Positions 1-9,954 of a stretch of DNA of 12,997 bases are shown here, in pieces (position 1 is the first letter of the stretch; each line of letters opens with the position of its first letter). The position numbers were made by a program, and so were the translations under genes. The notes under the pieces are model-generated. The model was not told where the DNA came from. It did no database searches and saw only the letters and a program-made list of their open reading frames with translations. Source of the DNA: Zeimonas sp039807785 (GTDB lineage Bacteria; Pseudomonadota; Gammaproteobacteria; Burkholderiales; Burkholderiaceae_E); NCBI GenBank assembly GCA_039807785.1, contig JBDHRX010000089.1, positions 1-12,997 on the forward strand, in the 5' to 3' direction.

Positions 1-2367
1 GACGGCAGGGAGGTCGAGGTACCCGAAGGCAGCATGCTGATGCACGCGGCGGACAAGCTCGACATCTACGTGCCGCATTTCTGCTACCACAAGAAGCTCT
101 CGATCGCCGCGAACTGCCGGATGTGCCTGGTCGAGGTGGAGAAGGCGCCCAAGCCGCTGCCGGCGTGCGCCACGCCGGTCACGAACGGGATGAAGGTGCG
201 CACGCACTCGGAGACCGCCGTCCGGGCCCAGAAGGGCGTGATGGAGTTCCTGCTGATCAACCATCCGCTCGACTGCCCGGTGTGCGACCAGGGCGGCGAA
301 TGCCAGCTCCAGGACCTCTCGGTGGGCTACGGCTATTCGGCTTCGCGTTTCGCCGAGCCCAAGCGGGTCGTGGTGCGCAAGCCGATGGGGCCGCTGATCT
401 CGGCCGACGAGATGACCCGCTGCATCCACTGCACCCGCTGTGTCAGGTTCGGGCAGGAGATCGGCGGGATCATGGAGCTCGGGATGGCCAATCGCGGCGA
501 GCATTCCGAGATCATGAGCTTCGTCGGCCGCTCGGTCGACTCGGAGCTGTCGGGCAACATGATCGACGTCTGCCCGGTCGGGGCGCTCACCAGCAAGCCG
601 TTCCGGTTCAGCGCGCGTACCTGGGAGCTGGCGCGCCGCCGGTCGGTCTCGGGCCACGATTCCCTCGGCTCGAACCTCGTCGTCCAGGTCAAGGGCGACC
701 GCGTGATGCGCGTCGTGCCGTTCGAGAACGAAGCGGTCAACGAGTGCTGGCTGTCGGACCGGGATCGCTGGGCCTACGAAGGCCTGCACGGCGACGACCG
801 GCTGCGCACGCCGATGTTGCGGCAGGACGGCCAGTGGCGCGAGGTCGACTGGAAGGTCGCGCTCGACTACGCGGCCCACGCGATCCGCACCGTGCGCGCC
901 GAGCACGGCCCGCAGGCGCTCGGCGCGCTCGGGTCGGGGCAGAGCACGGTCGAGGAACTGCACCTGCTCGGCCGCCTGATGCGCGGGCTGGAGTGCGACA
1001 ACGTCGACTTCCGGCTGCGCCAGCTCGATTTCTCGGCCGAGGCCGCGCGGGCCGGCGTGCCCTGGCTCGGCATGGCGGTCGAGGAAGTGGGCGCGCTCGA
1101 TCGGCTGCTGCTGGTCGGCTCGTTCCTGCGCAAGGATCATCCGCTGTTCGCGGTGCGCGTGCGCCATGCGGTCAAGCACGGCGCGCGGGTCTCGGTGCTG
1201 CACGGATCCGACGACGACCTGCTGATGCCGGTCGCCCACAAGGCGATCGTCGCGCCCTCGCAGTGGGTGCGGGCACTGGCCGAGGTGCTGGTCGCGGCGC
1301 TGCGCGCGCAGGGCCGGCCGGCGCCGGCGGACCTGGGCGAGGCGGCGGCACTCGACCTGGCCGCGCTGGAGCCCGGCGCGGCGGCGCGCGAGATCGCCGC
1401 GACGCTCTCCTCGGGGGAGCGGGGCGCGGTCCTGCTCGGCAACGCGGCGCTCCAGCATCCCGAGTACGCGCGCCTGGCGCGCCTCGGGCAGGCGCTCGCG
1501 GCGGCCACCGGCGCCCGCTTCGGGCAGATCGGCGATGCCGCGAACGCGGTCGGCGGCTATCTCGCGCGCGCCGTGCCCTCGGGCAACGGGCTCGACGCCC
1601 GGGCGATGGTCGAGCAGCCGCGCAGCCTGTACCTGTTGCTGAACAACGAGCCGACGCTGGACCACGCGCTGCCGGCGGCGGCCCGGGCGGCGATGGCGCG
1701 CGCCGAGTCGGTGATCGCGCTCACCGCCTACCGCTCGGCCGAGCTGCTCGAGTACGCCGACTGCCTGTTGCCGATCGCGCCGTTCACCGAGACCGCGGGC
1801 ACCTTCGTCAACTGCGAGGGACGGGTGCAGTCGTTCAACGGCGTGGCACGCCCCGCCGGCGAGGCGCGACCCGCCTGGAAAGTGCTGCGGGTGCTCGGCA
1901 ACCTGCTCGATCTGCCGGGCTTCGAGCACGACAGCCCGGAGGCGGTGCGCGCGGAGGCGCTGGCGCCGGATGTCGCCGGACGCCTCGACAACGCGCTCGC
2001 CGGCCCGGCCCCGATGCCGGCGCCCGAACGGCGCGAGGCGGCCGGGCCCGCCGGACTCGAGCGGCTGGCCGACGTTCCGATCTACGCGGGTGACCCGATC
2101 GTCCGGCGCGCGGCGAGCCTGCAGAAGACGCGGGACGCGCGCGCCCCGAGCGCGCGCCTGAACGGCGCGACGATCGCGCGCCTGGGCCTGGCGGCCGGCG
2201 ACGCCGTGCGCCTGCTGCAGTCGCACGGCGGGATCGCGGGCGAGGCGCGCCTGGTGCTGGAGCGCGACGACGCGCTCGCGGACGACGTGGTGCGCGTGGC
2301 GGCGGCGCGGCCGGAGACGGCGGGACTCGCGTGCGCCTTCGGCGCGATCTCGATCGAAAGGGCCTGA
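1..2367 (+). CDS. nuoG: NADH-quinone oxidoreductase subunit G (5' partial)
   Basis: Complex I peripheral-arm subunit that passes electrons from NADH along iron-sulfur clusters. The frame is open at base 1, and the first visible residues (DGREVEVPEGS) match the start of the family, so only about 6-10 residues are missing; 788 residues are visible. Counting from the first visible residue, C28, C39, C42 and C56 form the [2Fe-2S] site, H88, C92, C95 and C101 the His/Cys3 [4Fe-4S] site, and C141, C144, C147 and C191 a second [4Fe-4S] site. From about residue 205 follows a molybdopterin-oxidoreductase-like region, which in complex I is structural. The positions of the optional N7 cluster (CxxCxxxC-x27-C) are S217, D220, S224 and S252, so N7 is absent. 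The C-terminal 80 residues resemble the small C-terminal domain of molybdopterin enzymes. The ATG at 34 is internal, not the true start. nuoH follows after 5 nt. Identification is firm. Confidence 0.97.
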   Translation, partial: DGREVEVPEGSMLMHAADKLDIYVPHFCYHKKLSIAANCRMCLVEVEKAPKPLPACATPVTNGMKVRTHSETAVRAQKGVMEFLLINHPLDCPVCDQGGECQLQDLSVGYGYSASRFAEPKRVVVRKPMGPLISADEMTRCIHCTRCVRFGQEIGGIMELGMANRGEHSEIMSFVGRSVDSELSGNMIDVCPVGALTSKPFRFSARTWELARRRSVSGHDSLGSNLVVQVKGDRVMRVVPFENEAVNECWLSDRDRWAYEGLHGDDRLRTPMLRQDGQWREVDWKVALDYAAHAIRTVRAEHGPQALGALGSGQSTVEELHLLGRLMRGLECDNVDFRLRQLDFSAEAARAGVPWLGMAVEEVGALDRLLLVGSFLRKDHPLFAVRVRHAVKHGARVSVLHGSDDDLLMPVAHKAIVAPSQWVRALAEVLVAALRAQGRPAPADLGEAAALDLAALEPGAAAREIAATLSSGERGAVLLGNAALQHPEYARLARLGQALAAATGARFGQIGDAANAVGGYLARAVPSGNGLDARAMVEQPRSLYLLLNNEPTLDHALPAAARAAMARAESVIALTAYRSAELLEYADCLLPIAPFTETAGTFVNCEGRVQSFNGVARPAGEARPAWKVLRVLGNLLDLPGFEHDSPEAVRAEALAPDVAGRLDNALAGPAPMPAPERREAAGPAGLERLADVPIYAGDPIVRRAASLQKTRDARAPSARLNGATIARLGLAAGDAVRLLQSHGGIAGEARLVLERDDALADDVVRVAAARPETAGLACAFGAISIERA
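2356..2362 (+). promoter_or_regulatory. Ribosome binding site of nuoH
   Basis: GAAAGGG lies within the last codons of nuoG, 10 nt before the ATG at 2373. It supports that ATG over a GTG at 2331 that would add 14 residues and overlap nuoG. Confidence 0.6.
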
Positions 2368-2372
2368 TCGCC

Positions 2373-3446
2373 ATGGACAACATGCTCAACGCGGTGACGA
2401 CCTGGGGCGAGGGCACGCTCGGCGTGGCCTGGCCGGTCGTCTGGACCCTGGCGAAGATCGTCGTCGTGCTGGTGCCGCTGCTCGGCTGCGTGGCCTATCT
2501 GACGCTCTGGGAACGCAAGATGATCGGCTACATGCACCTGCGCCTCGGGCCGAACCGGGTCGGCCCGAAGGGGTTCCTGCAGCCGATCGCCGATGCGTTC
2601 AAGCTGCTGCTCAAGGAGGTCATCGTCCCGTCGCAGGCCAGCCGGGGGCTGTATCTGCTCGGCCCGGTGATGACGATCATGCCGGCGATGGCGGCCTGGG
2701 CCGTGATCCCGTTCGGCCCCGAGCTGGTGCTGGCCAACGTGAACGCCGGGCTGCTGCTGCTGCTGGCGATCACCTCGATCGAGGTGTACGGCGTCATCAT
2801 CGCGGGCTGGGCGTCGAACTCGAAGTACGCGTTCCTCGGCGCGATGCGCGCGTCGGCGCAGATGGTGTCCTACGAGCTGGCGATCGGCTTCGCGATGGTC
2901 ATCGTGCTGATGGTGTCCGGAAGCCTCAACATGAGCGACATCGTCACCGGCCAGGGGCAGGGCTGGTTCGCGTCGCGCGGGTTGAGCTTCCTGTCCTGGA
3001 ACTGGCTGCCGCTGCTGCCGGTCTTCGTCGTCTACGTGATCTCGGCGGTGGCCGAGACCAACCGGCATCCGTTCGACGTGGTCGAGGGCGAGTCGGAGAT
3101 CGTCGCGGGCCACATGACCGAGTACTCGGGCATGGGCTTCGCGGTGTTCTTCCTGGCCGAGTACGCCAACATGATCCTGCTGTCGGCGGTGGCGTCGATC
3201 ATGTTCCTGGGCGGCTGGTATCCGCCGCTCGACTGGCCGGTGCTGAACTGGATTCCGGGCTGGATCTGGCTCGGCATCAAGACTTTCGTCGTGGTCTCGA
3301 TGTTCATCTGGTTCCGGGCATCGTTCCCGCGCTATCGCTACGACCAGATCATGCGCCTGGGCTGGAAGATCTTCATTCCGGTGACGCTGGTCTGGCTGGT
3401 GGTCGTGGCGATCTGGATCCAGACGCCGTGGAACATCTGGAAGTAG
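2373..3446 (+). CDS. nuoH: NADH-quinone oxidoreductase subunit H
   Basis: Membrane subunit (ND1 homologue) that forms the quinone-binding cavity and joins the peripheral arm to the membrane arm of complex I. The 357 residues are the usual length and contain about eight hydrophobic segments. Family signatures are present: ERKMIGYMHLRLGPNRVGPK (residues 47-66), the GWASNSKYAFLGAMR loop (145-159), the acidic quinone-channel loop AETNRHPFDVVEGESEIVAG (227-246), and FRASFPRYRYDQIMRLGW near the C-terminus. The start at 2373 is chosen because it gives the typical N-terminus MDNMLNAV and has a ribosome site. It sits 5 nt after nuoG and 32 nt before nuoI, clearly in the same operon. Nothing in it looks damaged. 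Confidence 0.97.
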   Translation: MDNMLNAVTTWGEGTLGVAWPVVWTLAKIVVVLVPLLGCVAYLTLWERKMIGYMHLRLGPNRVGPKGFLQPIADAFKLLLKEVIVPSQASRGLYLLGPVMTIMPAMAAWAVIPFGPELVLANVNAGLLLLLAITSIEVYGVIIAGWASNSKYAFLGAMRASAQMVSYELAIGFAMVIVLMVSGSLNMSDIVTGQGQGWFASRGLSFLSWNWLPLLPVFVVYVISAVAETNRHPFDVVEGESEIVAGHMTEYSGMGFAVFFLAEYANMILLSAVASIMFLGGWYPPLDWPVLNWIPGWIWLGIKTFVVVSMFIWFRASFPRYRYDQIMRLGWKIFIPVTLVWLVVVAIWIQTPWNIWK

Positions 3447-3464
3447 GGCGGCGGGGCACGCGCC

Positions 3465-3470
3465 GGGGAG
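3465..3470 (+). promoter_or_regulatory. Ribosome binding site of nuoI
   Basis: GGGGAG, 8 nt before the ATG at 3479. It decides the start: the frame also contains an ATG at 3428, but that lies inside nuoH, has no such site, and would add 17 residues unlike the family. Confidence 0.7.
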
Positions 3471-3478
3471 CAGCGAAC

Positions 3479-3967
3479 ATGGAAGCAGTCAGGGATTTCT
3501 TCTCCAGCTTCATGCTGCGCGAGATGCTGAAGGGCCTCAAGCTCACCGGCAGGTACTTCTTCGCGCGCAAGATCACGATCCAGTACCCGGAAGAGAAGAC
3601 GCCGATGTCGCCGCGCTTTCGCGGGCTGCATGCGCTGCGGCGCTACCCGAACGGCGAGGAGCGCTGCATCGCCTGCAAGCTGTGCGAGGCGGTGTGCCCG
3701 GCGCTGGCGATCACGATCGAGTCGGCGCGCCGCGAGGACAATACCCGGCGCACCACGCGCTACGACATCGACCTCACCAAGTGCATCTTCTGCGGCTTCT
3801 GCGAGGAGAGCTGCCCGGTCGACTCGATCGTCGAGACCGATATCCACGAGTACCACGGCGAGAAGCGCGGCGACCTGTATTTCACGAAGGAGATGCTGCT
3901 CGCCGTCGGCGACCGGTACGAGGCGTCGATCGCCGCCAACCGCGAGGCCGACGCCCGCTACCGCTGA
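3479..3967 (+). CDS. nuoI: NADH-quinone oxidoreductase subunit I (2x[4Fe-4S] ferredoxin-like)
   Basis: Peripheral-arm subunit carrying the two tetranuclear clusters (N6a and N6b) that hand electrons toward the terminal cluster N2 and quinone. The 162 residues contain two CxxCxxCxxxCP motifs: C63, C66, C69, C73 and C102, C105, C108, C112. An amphipathic N-terminal segment (residues 1-30, FFSSFMLREMLKGLKLTGRYFF) is the part that lies on the membrane next to NuoH. The C-terminal block EYHGEKRGDLYFTKEMLL (124-141) is typical of proteobacterial NuoI. The start at 3479 follows from the strong ribosome site. nuoJ begins 18 nt downstream. All cluster ligands are intact and the length is normal. Confidence 0.97.
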   Translation: MEAVRDFFSSFMLREMLKGLKLTGRYFFARKITIQYPEEKTPMSPRFRGLHALRRYPNGEERCIACKLCEAVCPALAITIESARREDNTRRTTRYDIDLTKCIFCGFCEESCPVDSIVETDIHEYHGEKRGDLYFTKEMLLAVGDRYEASIAANREADARYR

Positions 3968-3985
3968 TCCCCGGACGACCCACAC

Positions 3986-4597
3986 ATGGATGCCACGACC
4001 GTCCTCTTCTACGTCTTCGCGGCCGTGACGGTGTTCTCGGCGCTGCGCGTGATCACCGCGCGCAATCCGGTCCACTCCGCGCTGTTCCTGGTGCTGACCT
4101 TCTGCAGCGCCGCGTGCATCTGGCTGCTGCTCAGGGCCGAGTTCCTGGCGATCACGCTGGTGCTGGTGTACGTCGGGGCGGTGATGGTGCTGTTCCTGTT
4201 CGTGGTGATGATGCTCGACATCCATCTCGACCAGGTCCGGAAGGGTTTCTGGCGCAACCTGCCGGTCGCGCTCTTCGTCGGGATCGTGATCGTGATCGAG
4301 CTGGCGATGGTCCTGATGACCAGCTTCCGCGTCGCCCAGTCCGACGCGCCGCCGCTGCCGGCCGACTACAGCAACACCAAGGCGCTCGGCAGGCTGCTGT
4401 ACACCGAGTACGTCTATGCCTTCGAGATCGCCGCGGTGCTGCTGCTGGTGGCGATGGTCGCGGCGATCGCGCTGACGCTGCGCCGGCGCAAGGACACGCG
4501 CTACAACGATCCTTCGGTCGCGGTGCGCACCCGTGCGCAGGACCGCCTCCGGCTGGTGCGGATGCCCGCGCAGCAGCGCGACCGGAGCCGGCCATGA
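3986..4597 (+). CDS. nuoJ: NADH-quinone oxidoreductase subunit J
   Basis: Membrane-arm subunit (ND6 homologue) beside NuoH and NuoK; its third helix takes part in the conformational coupling of quinone chemistry to proton pumping. It has 203 residues with about five hydrophobic segments. Visible marks are RVITARNPVHSALFLVLTF (21-39) and the third helix LVYVGAVMVLFLFVVMMLDI (60-79). A basic tail rich in Arg (from about residue 165, RRRKDTRYNDPS) extends beyond the last helix; I recall similar tails in betaproteobacterial NuoJ. Its ribosome site is weak (CCGGACGA about 7 nt upstream), so it may rely on translation from nuoI. The stop TGA overlaps the ATG of nuoK (ATGA), implying translational coupling. 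Confidence 0.96.
   Translation: MDATTVLFYVFAAVTVFSALRVITARNPVHSALFLVLTFCSAACIWLLLRAEFLAITLVLVYVGAVMVLFLFVVMMLDIHLDQVRKGFWRNLPVALFVGIVIVIELAMVLMTSFRVAQSDAPPLPADYSNTKALGRLLYTEYVYAFEIAAVLLLVAMVAAIALTLRRRKDTRYNDPSVAVRTRAQDRLRLVRMPAQQRDRSRP
4584..4587 (+). promoter_or_regulatory. Ribosome binding site of nuoK
   Basis: GGAG inside the 3' end of nuoJ, 6 nt before the overlapping ATGA start at 4594. It fixes the nuoK start in a frame that otherwise stays open far upstream through nuoI and nuoJ. Confidence 0.55.
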
Positions 4598-4902
4598 GCC
4601 TGACGCTTGCCCACTACCTGGTCCTCGGCGCGATCCTGTTCGCGATCAGCGTCGTCGGGATCTTCCTGAACCGGCGCAACGTGATCATCGTGCTGATGGC
4701 GATCGAGCTGATGCTGCTCGCGGTGAACCTGAACTTCGTCGCGTTCTCCCACTTCCTCGGCGATGCGGCCGGCCAGGTGTTCGTGTTCTTCATCCTGACG
4801 GTCGCGGCGGCGGAGGCCGCGATCGGCCTGGCGATCCTGGTGGTGCTGTTCCGCACGCTCGACTCGATCGACGTCGAGGATCTCGACAGGCTGAAGGGTT
4901 GA
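4594..4902 (+). CDS. nuoK: NADH-quinone oxidoreductase subunit K
   Basis: Small membrane-arm subunit (ND4L homologue) that contributes a proton path between NuoJ/NuoH and the antiporter-like subunits. The 102 residues give three hydrophobic helices. The two membrane-buried glutamates known to matter in the family are present: E38 in helix 2 (VLMAIELMLLAVNLNFV) and E74 in helix 3 (FILTVAAAEAAIGLAILV). The frame is open for about 300 codons upstream, but only the ATG at 4594 gives the family N-terminus MSLTLAHYLVLG and has a ribosome site. It overlaps nuoJ by 4 nt and is followed after 8 nt by nuoL. Confidence 0.97.
   Translation: MSLTLAHYLVLGAILFAISVVGIFLNRRNVIIVLMAIELMLLAVNLNFVAFSHFLGDAAGQVFVFFILTVAAAEAAIGLAILVVLFRTLDSIDVEDLDRLKG
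4894..4898 (+). promoter_or_regulatory. Probable ribosome binding site of nuoL
   Basis: AAGGG in the last codons of nuoK, 12 nt before the ATG at 4911, which is rather long spacing. The nuoL frame stays open 126 codons upstream through nuoK, so this site and the family N-terminus set the start. Confidence 0.45.
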
Positions 4903-4910
4903 GCCAGACG

Positions 4911-6920
<2,010 letters not shown>

Positions 6921-6945
6921 AACGCGAAGAAGACGACCCGAGAAC

Positions 6946-8427
6946 ATGAGCTCCTTTCCGATCCTAAGCGCCGCGATCTGGGTGCCGATCCTGTGCGGCG
7001 TCGCGCTTCTCGCGTTCGGCAACGACCGGAACGCCCCAGCCGTGCGCGCAGTCGCGCTCGCCGGCGCGGTCGCCGGCCTGCTCGTCGCCCTGCCGCTGTT
7101 CACCGACTTCGACCGGGCGTCGGCGGCGATGCAGTTCGTCGAGCGGACCCCGTGGATCGCGGTGCTGTCCGCGCACTACCACCTGGGGGTCGACGGCCTG
7201 TCGGTCTGGTTCGTGCTGCTGACCGCGATCATCACGGTGTTCGTCGTGATCGCCGGATGGGAGGTGGTCGAGGACAAGGTCGCGCAGTACATGGCGGCGT
7301 TCCTGATCCTGTCCGGCCTGATGGTCGGGGTGTTCTCCTCGCTCGACGGCCTGCTGTTCTACGTGTTCTTCGAGGCGACGCTGATCCCGATGTACATCAT
7401 CATCGGGGTCTGGGGCGGGCCGAACCGGGTCTACGCGGCGTTCAAGTTCTTCCTCTACACGCTGCTGGGCTCGCTGCTGACGCTGGTGGCGATCATCTAC
7501 CTGTACATGAAGTCGGGCTCGTTCGCGATCCTCGACTGGCATGCGCTGCCCCTCACGCTGCCCGAACAGGTGCTGATCTTCGTCGCCTTCCTGGCGGCGT
7601 TCGCCGTGAAGGTGCCGATGTGGCCGGTCCACACCTGGCTGCCGGACGCCCACGTCGAGGCGCCCACCGGAGGCTCGGTGGTCCTGGCCGCGGTGATGCT
7701 GAAGCTGGGGGCCTACGGCTTCGTCCGGTTCTCGCTGCCGATCGCGCCCGACGCGAGCCATGAACTGGCCGGGTTGATCGTCGCGCTGTCGCTGATCGCG
7801 GTCGTGTACGTCGGTCTGGTGGCGCTGGTCCAGGCCGACATGAAGAAGCTGGTCGCGTACTCGTCGATCGCGCACATGGGCTTCGTGACGCTCGGCTTCT
7901 TCATGTTCAACCACATGGGCATGCAGGGGGCGATCGTGCAGATGATCTCGCACGGCTTCGTCTCCGGGGCGATGTTCCTGTGCATCGGCGTCCTCTACGA
8001 CCGGATGCATTCGCGCCAGATCGCCGACTACGGCGGCGTGGTCAACACGATGCCGCGGTTCGCGGCGCTGTTCATGCTGTTCGCGATGGCCAACGCGGGG
8101 CTCCCGGGCACTTCGGGCTTTGTCGGCGAGTTCCTCGTCATCCTGGGCGCGGTGCAGTTCGACTTCTGGGTCGCGCTGGCGGCGGCGAGCACGCTGATCT
8201 GGGGTGCCGCGTACTCGCTGTGGATGTACAAGCGCGTGATCTTCGGCGCGGTCGCGAACGACCACGTCGCGAAGCTGCAGGACATCGGGCGTCGCGAGTT
8301 CTGGATGCTGACCGCGATGGCGCTGCTGGTGCTGGGGATGGGCATCTATCCGAAGCCGGTGACCGACATGACCGAGGCGTCGGTGAAGGCCCTCCTCGAG
8401 CACGTCGCCGTGTCGAAGATCAGGTAA
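6946..8427 (+). CDS. nuoM: NADH-quinone oxidoreductase subunit M
   Basis: Middle antiporter-like subunit (ND4 homologue) of the complex I membrane arm. The 493 residues and about fourteen hydrophobic helices match the family. The proton-path residues are in place: E143 in FFEATLIPMYIIIGVWGG and K222 in FAVKVPMWPVHTWLPDAHVE, followed by APTGGSVVLAAVMLKLGAYG. The ATG at 6946 yields MSSFPILSAAIWVPIL, the usual first helix. The ribosome site is weak (a purine-rich GAAGAAGA at 6926-6933, 12 nt away). The gene ends 6 nt before nuoN. No odd features were seen. Confidence 0.97.
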   Translation: MSSFPILSAAIWVPILCGVALLAFGNDRNAPAVRAVALAGAVAGLLVALPLFTDFDRASAAMQFVERTPWIAVLSAHYHLGVDGLSVWFVLLTAIITVFVVIAGWEVVEDKVAQYMAAFLILSGLMVGVFSSLDGLLFYVFFEATLIPMYIIIGVWGGPNRVYAAFKFFLYTLLGSLLTLVAIIYLYMKSGSFAILDWHALPLTLPEQVLIFVAFLAAFAVKVPMWPVHTWLPDAHVEAPTGGSVVLAAVMLKLGAYGFVRFSLPIAPDASHELAGLIVALSLIAVVYVGLVALVQADMKKLVAYSSIAHMGFVTLGFFMFNHMGMQGAIVQMISHGFVSGAMFLCIGVLYDRMHSRQIADYGGVVNTMPRFAALFMLFAMANAGLPGTSGFVGEFLVILGAVQFDFWVALAAASTLIWGAAYSLWMYKRVIFGAVANDHVAKLQDIGRREFWMLTAMALLVLGMGIYPKPVTDMTEASVKALLEHVAVSKIR

Positions 8428-8433
8428 CGAACG

Positions 8434-9909
8434 ATGAAACCCGACTTCCTGAACATGCTGGCGGCGCTTCCGGAGATCGCGCTGCTCGTCGCGATCTGCG
8501 CGGTGCTGCTGATCGACGTGCTGCTGCCCGGCAGGCGCGGCGCGGGGGCCTCGTCGCTGGCGCTGCTGGCGATCCTCGCGCCGACCTGCGTCACGCTCTG
8601 GCAGATCGGCGGGCCGACCCAGTACGCGTTCTCGAACATGTACGTGGCCGACGGGCTGTCGCACCTGCTCAAGCTGTGCGCCTACGCGTCGGTGGCGGCG
8701 ACGCTGGTTTACGGCAGGCGCTACATGCAGGACCGCGGGCTCGACCGGGGCGAGTTCCACGTGCTGGCCCTGACCGCGCTGCTCGGCCAGATGGTGATGA
8801 TCTCGGCCAACAACCTGCTGGTGGTGTACCTGGGCCTCGAGCTGCTGTCGCTGTCGCTGTACGCGCTGGTCGCGATGCGTCGCGACTCGCCGCTCGCCGG
8901 CGAGGCAGCGATGAAGTACTTCGTCCTGGGCGCGCTGGCCTCGGGGTTCCTGCTCTACGGCATGTCGATGATCTACGGCGGCGCGGGCAGCCTCGAGCAT
9001 GGCCGGATCGCGGCGGCGTTCACGGGCGGGCAGCTCAACCGGACGGTCTTCACCTTCGGCGTCGTCTTCATCGTGGCGGGGCTCGCGTTCAAGCTCGGCG
9101 CGGTGCCCTTCCATGCGTGGCTGCCGGACGTGTATCACGGCTCCCCGACCGCTTCGACGCTGCTGATCGCCGCCGCGCCGAAGCTCGCCGCGTTCGCGAT
9201 CGCGTTCCGGCTGCTGGTCGAGGCGCTGATCGGGGTAGCGGCCGACTGGCAGCAGATGCTGCTGGTGCTTTCGGTGGCCTCGCTGGCGCTCGGCAACATC
9301 GTCGCGATCGCCCAGTCGAACTTCAAGCGGATGCTCGCGTACTCGACGATGTCGCACATCGGCTTCGTCCTGCTCGGGCTGCTGGCCGGGGTGGTCGACG
9401 GCGACATGGCGCGGGCCGACAGCGCCTACGGGTCGGCGCTGTTCTACGTGGTGACCTACGTGCTGACCACGCTGGGTACCTTCGGCCTGGTGCTGCTGCT
9501 CGCCCGCGACGGCTTCGAGGCCGACGAGATCGCCGACCTGCGCGGCCTGAACCAGCGTCGCCCGTGGATGGCGCTGATGATGCTGATCATGATGTTCTCG
9601 TTCGCCGGCATCCCGCCCTTCGTCGGCTTCTATGCCAAGCTCGCGGTCCTGAAGGCGGTGATCGATGCGGGGCAGGTCTGGCTGGCGGTGGTGGCGGTCC
9701 TGTTCTCGCTGATCGGCGCGTTCTATTATCTGCGCGTGGTGAAAGTGATGTACTTCGATTCCCCGGCCGACGTGGGGCCGATCGAGGCCGGGCCCGCGGC
9801 GCGTGCGACGATGGCGCTCAACGGCGCGCTGGTGCTCGGCCTGGGGATCGTTCCCGGGCCGCTGATGGCGGCCTGCCTGGAGGCCGTCCGGCAGGCGCTC
9901 GGCACCTAG
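8434..9909 (+). CDS. nuoN: NADH-quinone oxidoreductase subunit N
   Basis: Third antiporter-like subunit (ND2 homologue), placed between NuoM and NuoK in the membrane arm. It has 491 residues with about fourteen hydrophobic helices. The characteristic glutamate E136 lies in YLGLELLSLSLYALVAM and the lysine K220 in LAFKLGAVPFHAWLPDVYHG; a second conserved block is FKRMLAYSTMSHIGFVLLG. The start at 8434 gives MKPDFLNMLAALPEIALL, with AGGTAA (8422-8427) overlapping the nuoM stop as ribosome site. It is the last nuo gene. The small membrane protein gene (DUF2818) that I recall often following nuoN in related bacteria is absent here. Confidence 0.97.
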   Translation: MKPDFLNMLAALPEIALLVAICAVLLIDVLLPGRRGAGASSLALLAILAPTCVTLWQIGGPTQYAFSNMYVADGLSHLLKLCAYASVAATLVYGRRYMQDRGLDRGEFHVLALTALLGQMVMISANNLLVVYLGLELLSLSLYALVAMRRDSPLAGEAAMKYFVLGALASGFLLYGMSMIYGGAGSLEHGRIAAAFTGGQLNRTVFTFGVVFIVAGLAFKLGAVPFHAWLPDVYHGSPTASTLLIAAAPKLAAFAIAFRLLVEALIGVAADWQQMLLVLSVASLALGNIVAIAQSNFKRMLAYSTMSHIGFVLLGLLAGVVDGDMARADSAYGSALFYVVTYVLTTLGTFGLVLLLARDGFEADEIADLRGLNQRRPWMALMMLIMMFSFAGIPPFVGFYAKLAVLKAVIDAGQVWLAVVAVLFSLIGAFYYLRVVKVMYFDSPADVGPIEAGPAARATMALNGALVLGLGIVPGPLMAACLEAVRQALGT

Positions 9910-9921
9910 CGCCGCGGCGGG

Positions 9922-9937
9922 CCGGTCGCCCGGTTTT
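9922..9937 (+). terminator. Possible weak intrinsic terminator after nuoN
   Basis: In the 45-nt gap, CCGG (9922-9925) can pair with CCGG (9930-9933) around a 4-nt loop, with GGG before it able to form G-U pairs with the following T run (9934-9937, TTTT). An alternative 5-bp stem CGGGC/GCCCG uses 9918-9932. The stem is short and the T run only four bases, so at most it would dampen read-through into the NUDIX gene. Confidence 0.3.
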
Positions 9938-9954
9938 CCCGACGGTGGGGCAGG

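Noticed and set aside
3682..4593. Upstream extension of the nuoK frame through nuoI and nuoJ
   Set aside because: Only the last 102 codons match NuoK; the upstream part is a shadow frame, and the ATGA overlap at 4594 gives the real start.
4533..4910. Upstream extension of the nuoL frame through nuoK
   Set aside because: It overlaps all of nuoK and adds 126 residues unlike any NuoL; the start at 4911 gives the family N-terminus.
6964..9357. Open frame of 797 codons on the - strand opposite nuoM and nuoN
   Set aside because: Same antisense artefact; Arg/His/Asp/Gln-rich with no recognisable motif, opposite two conserved genes.
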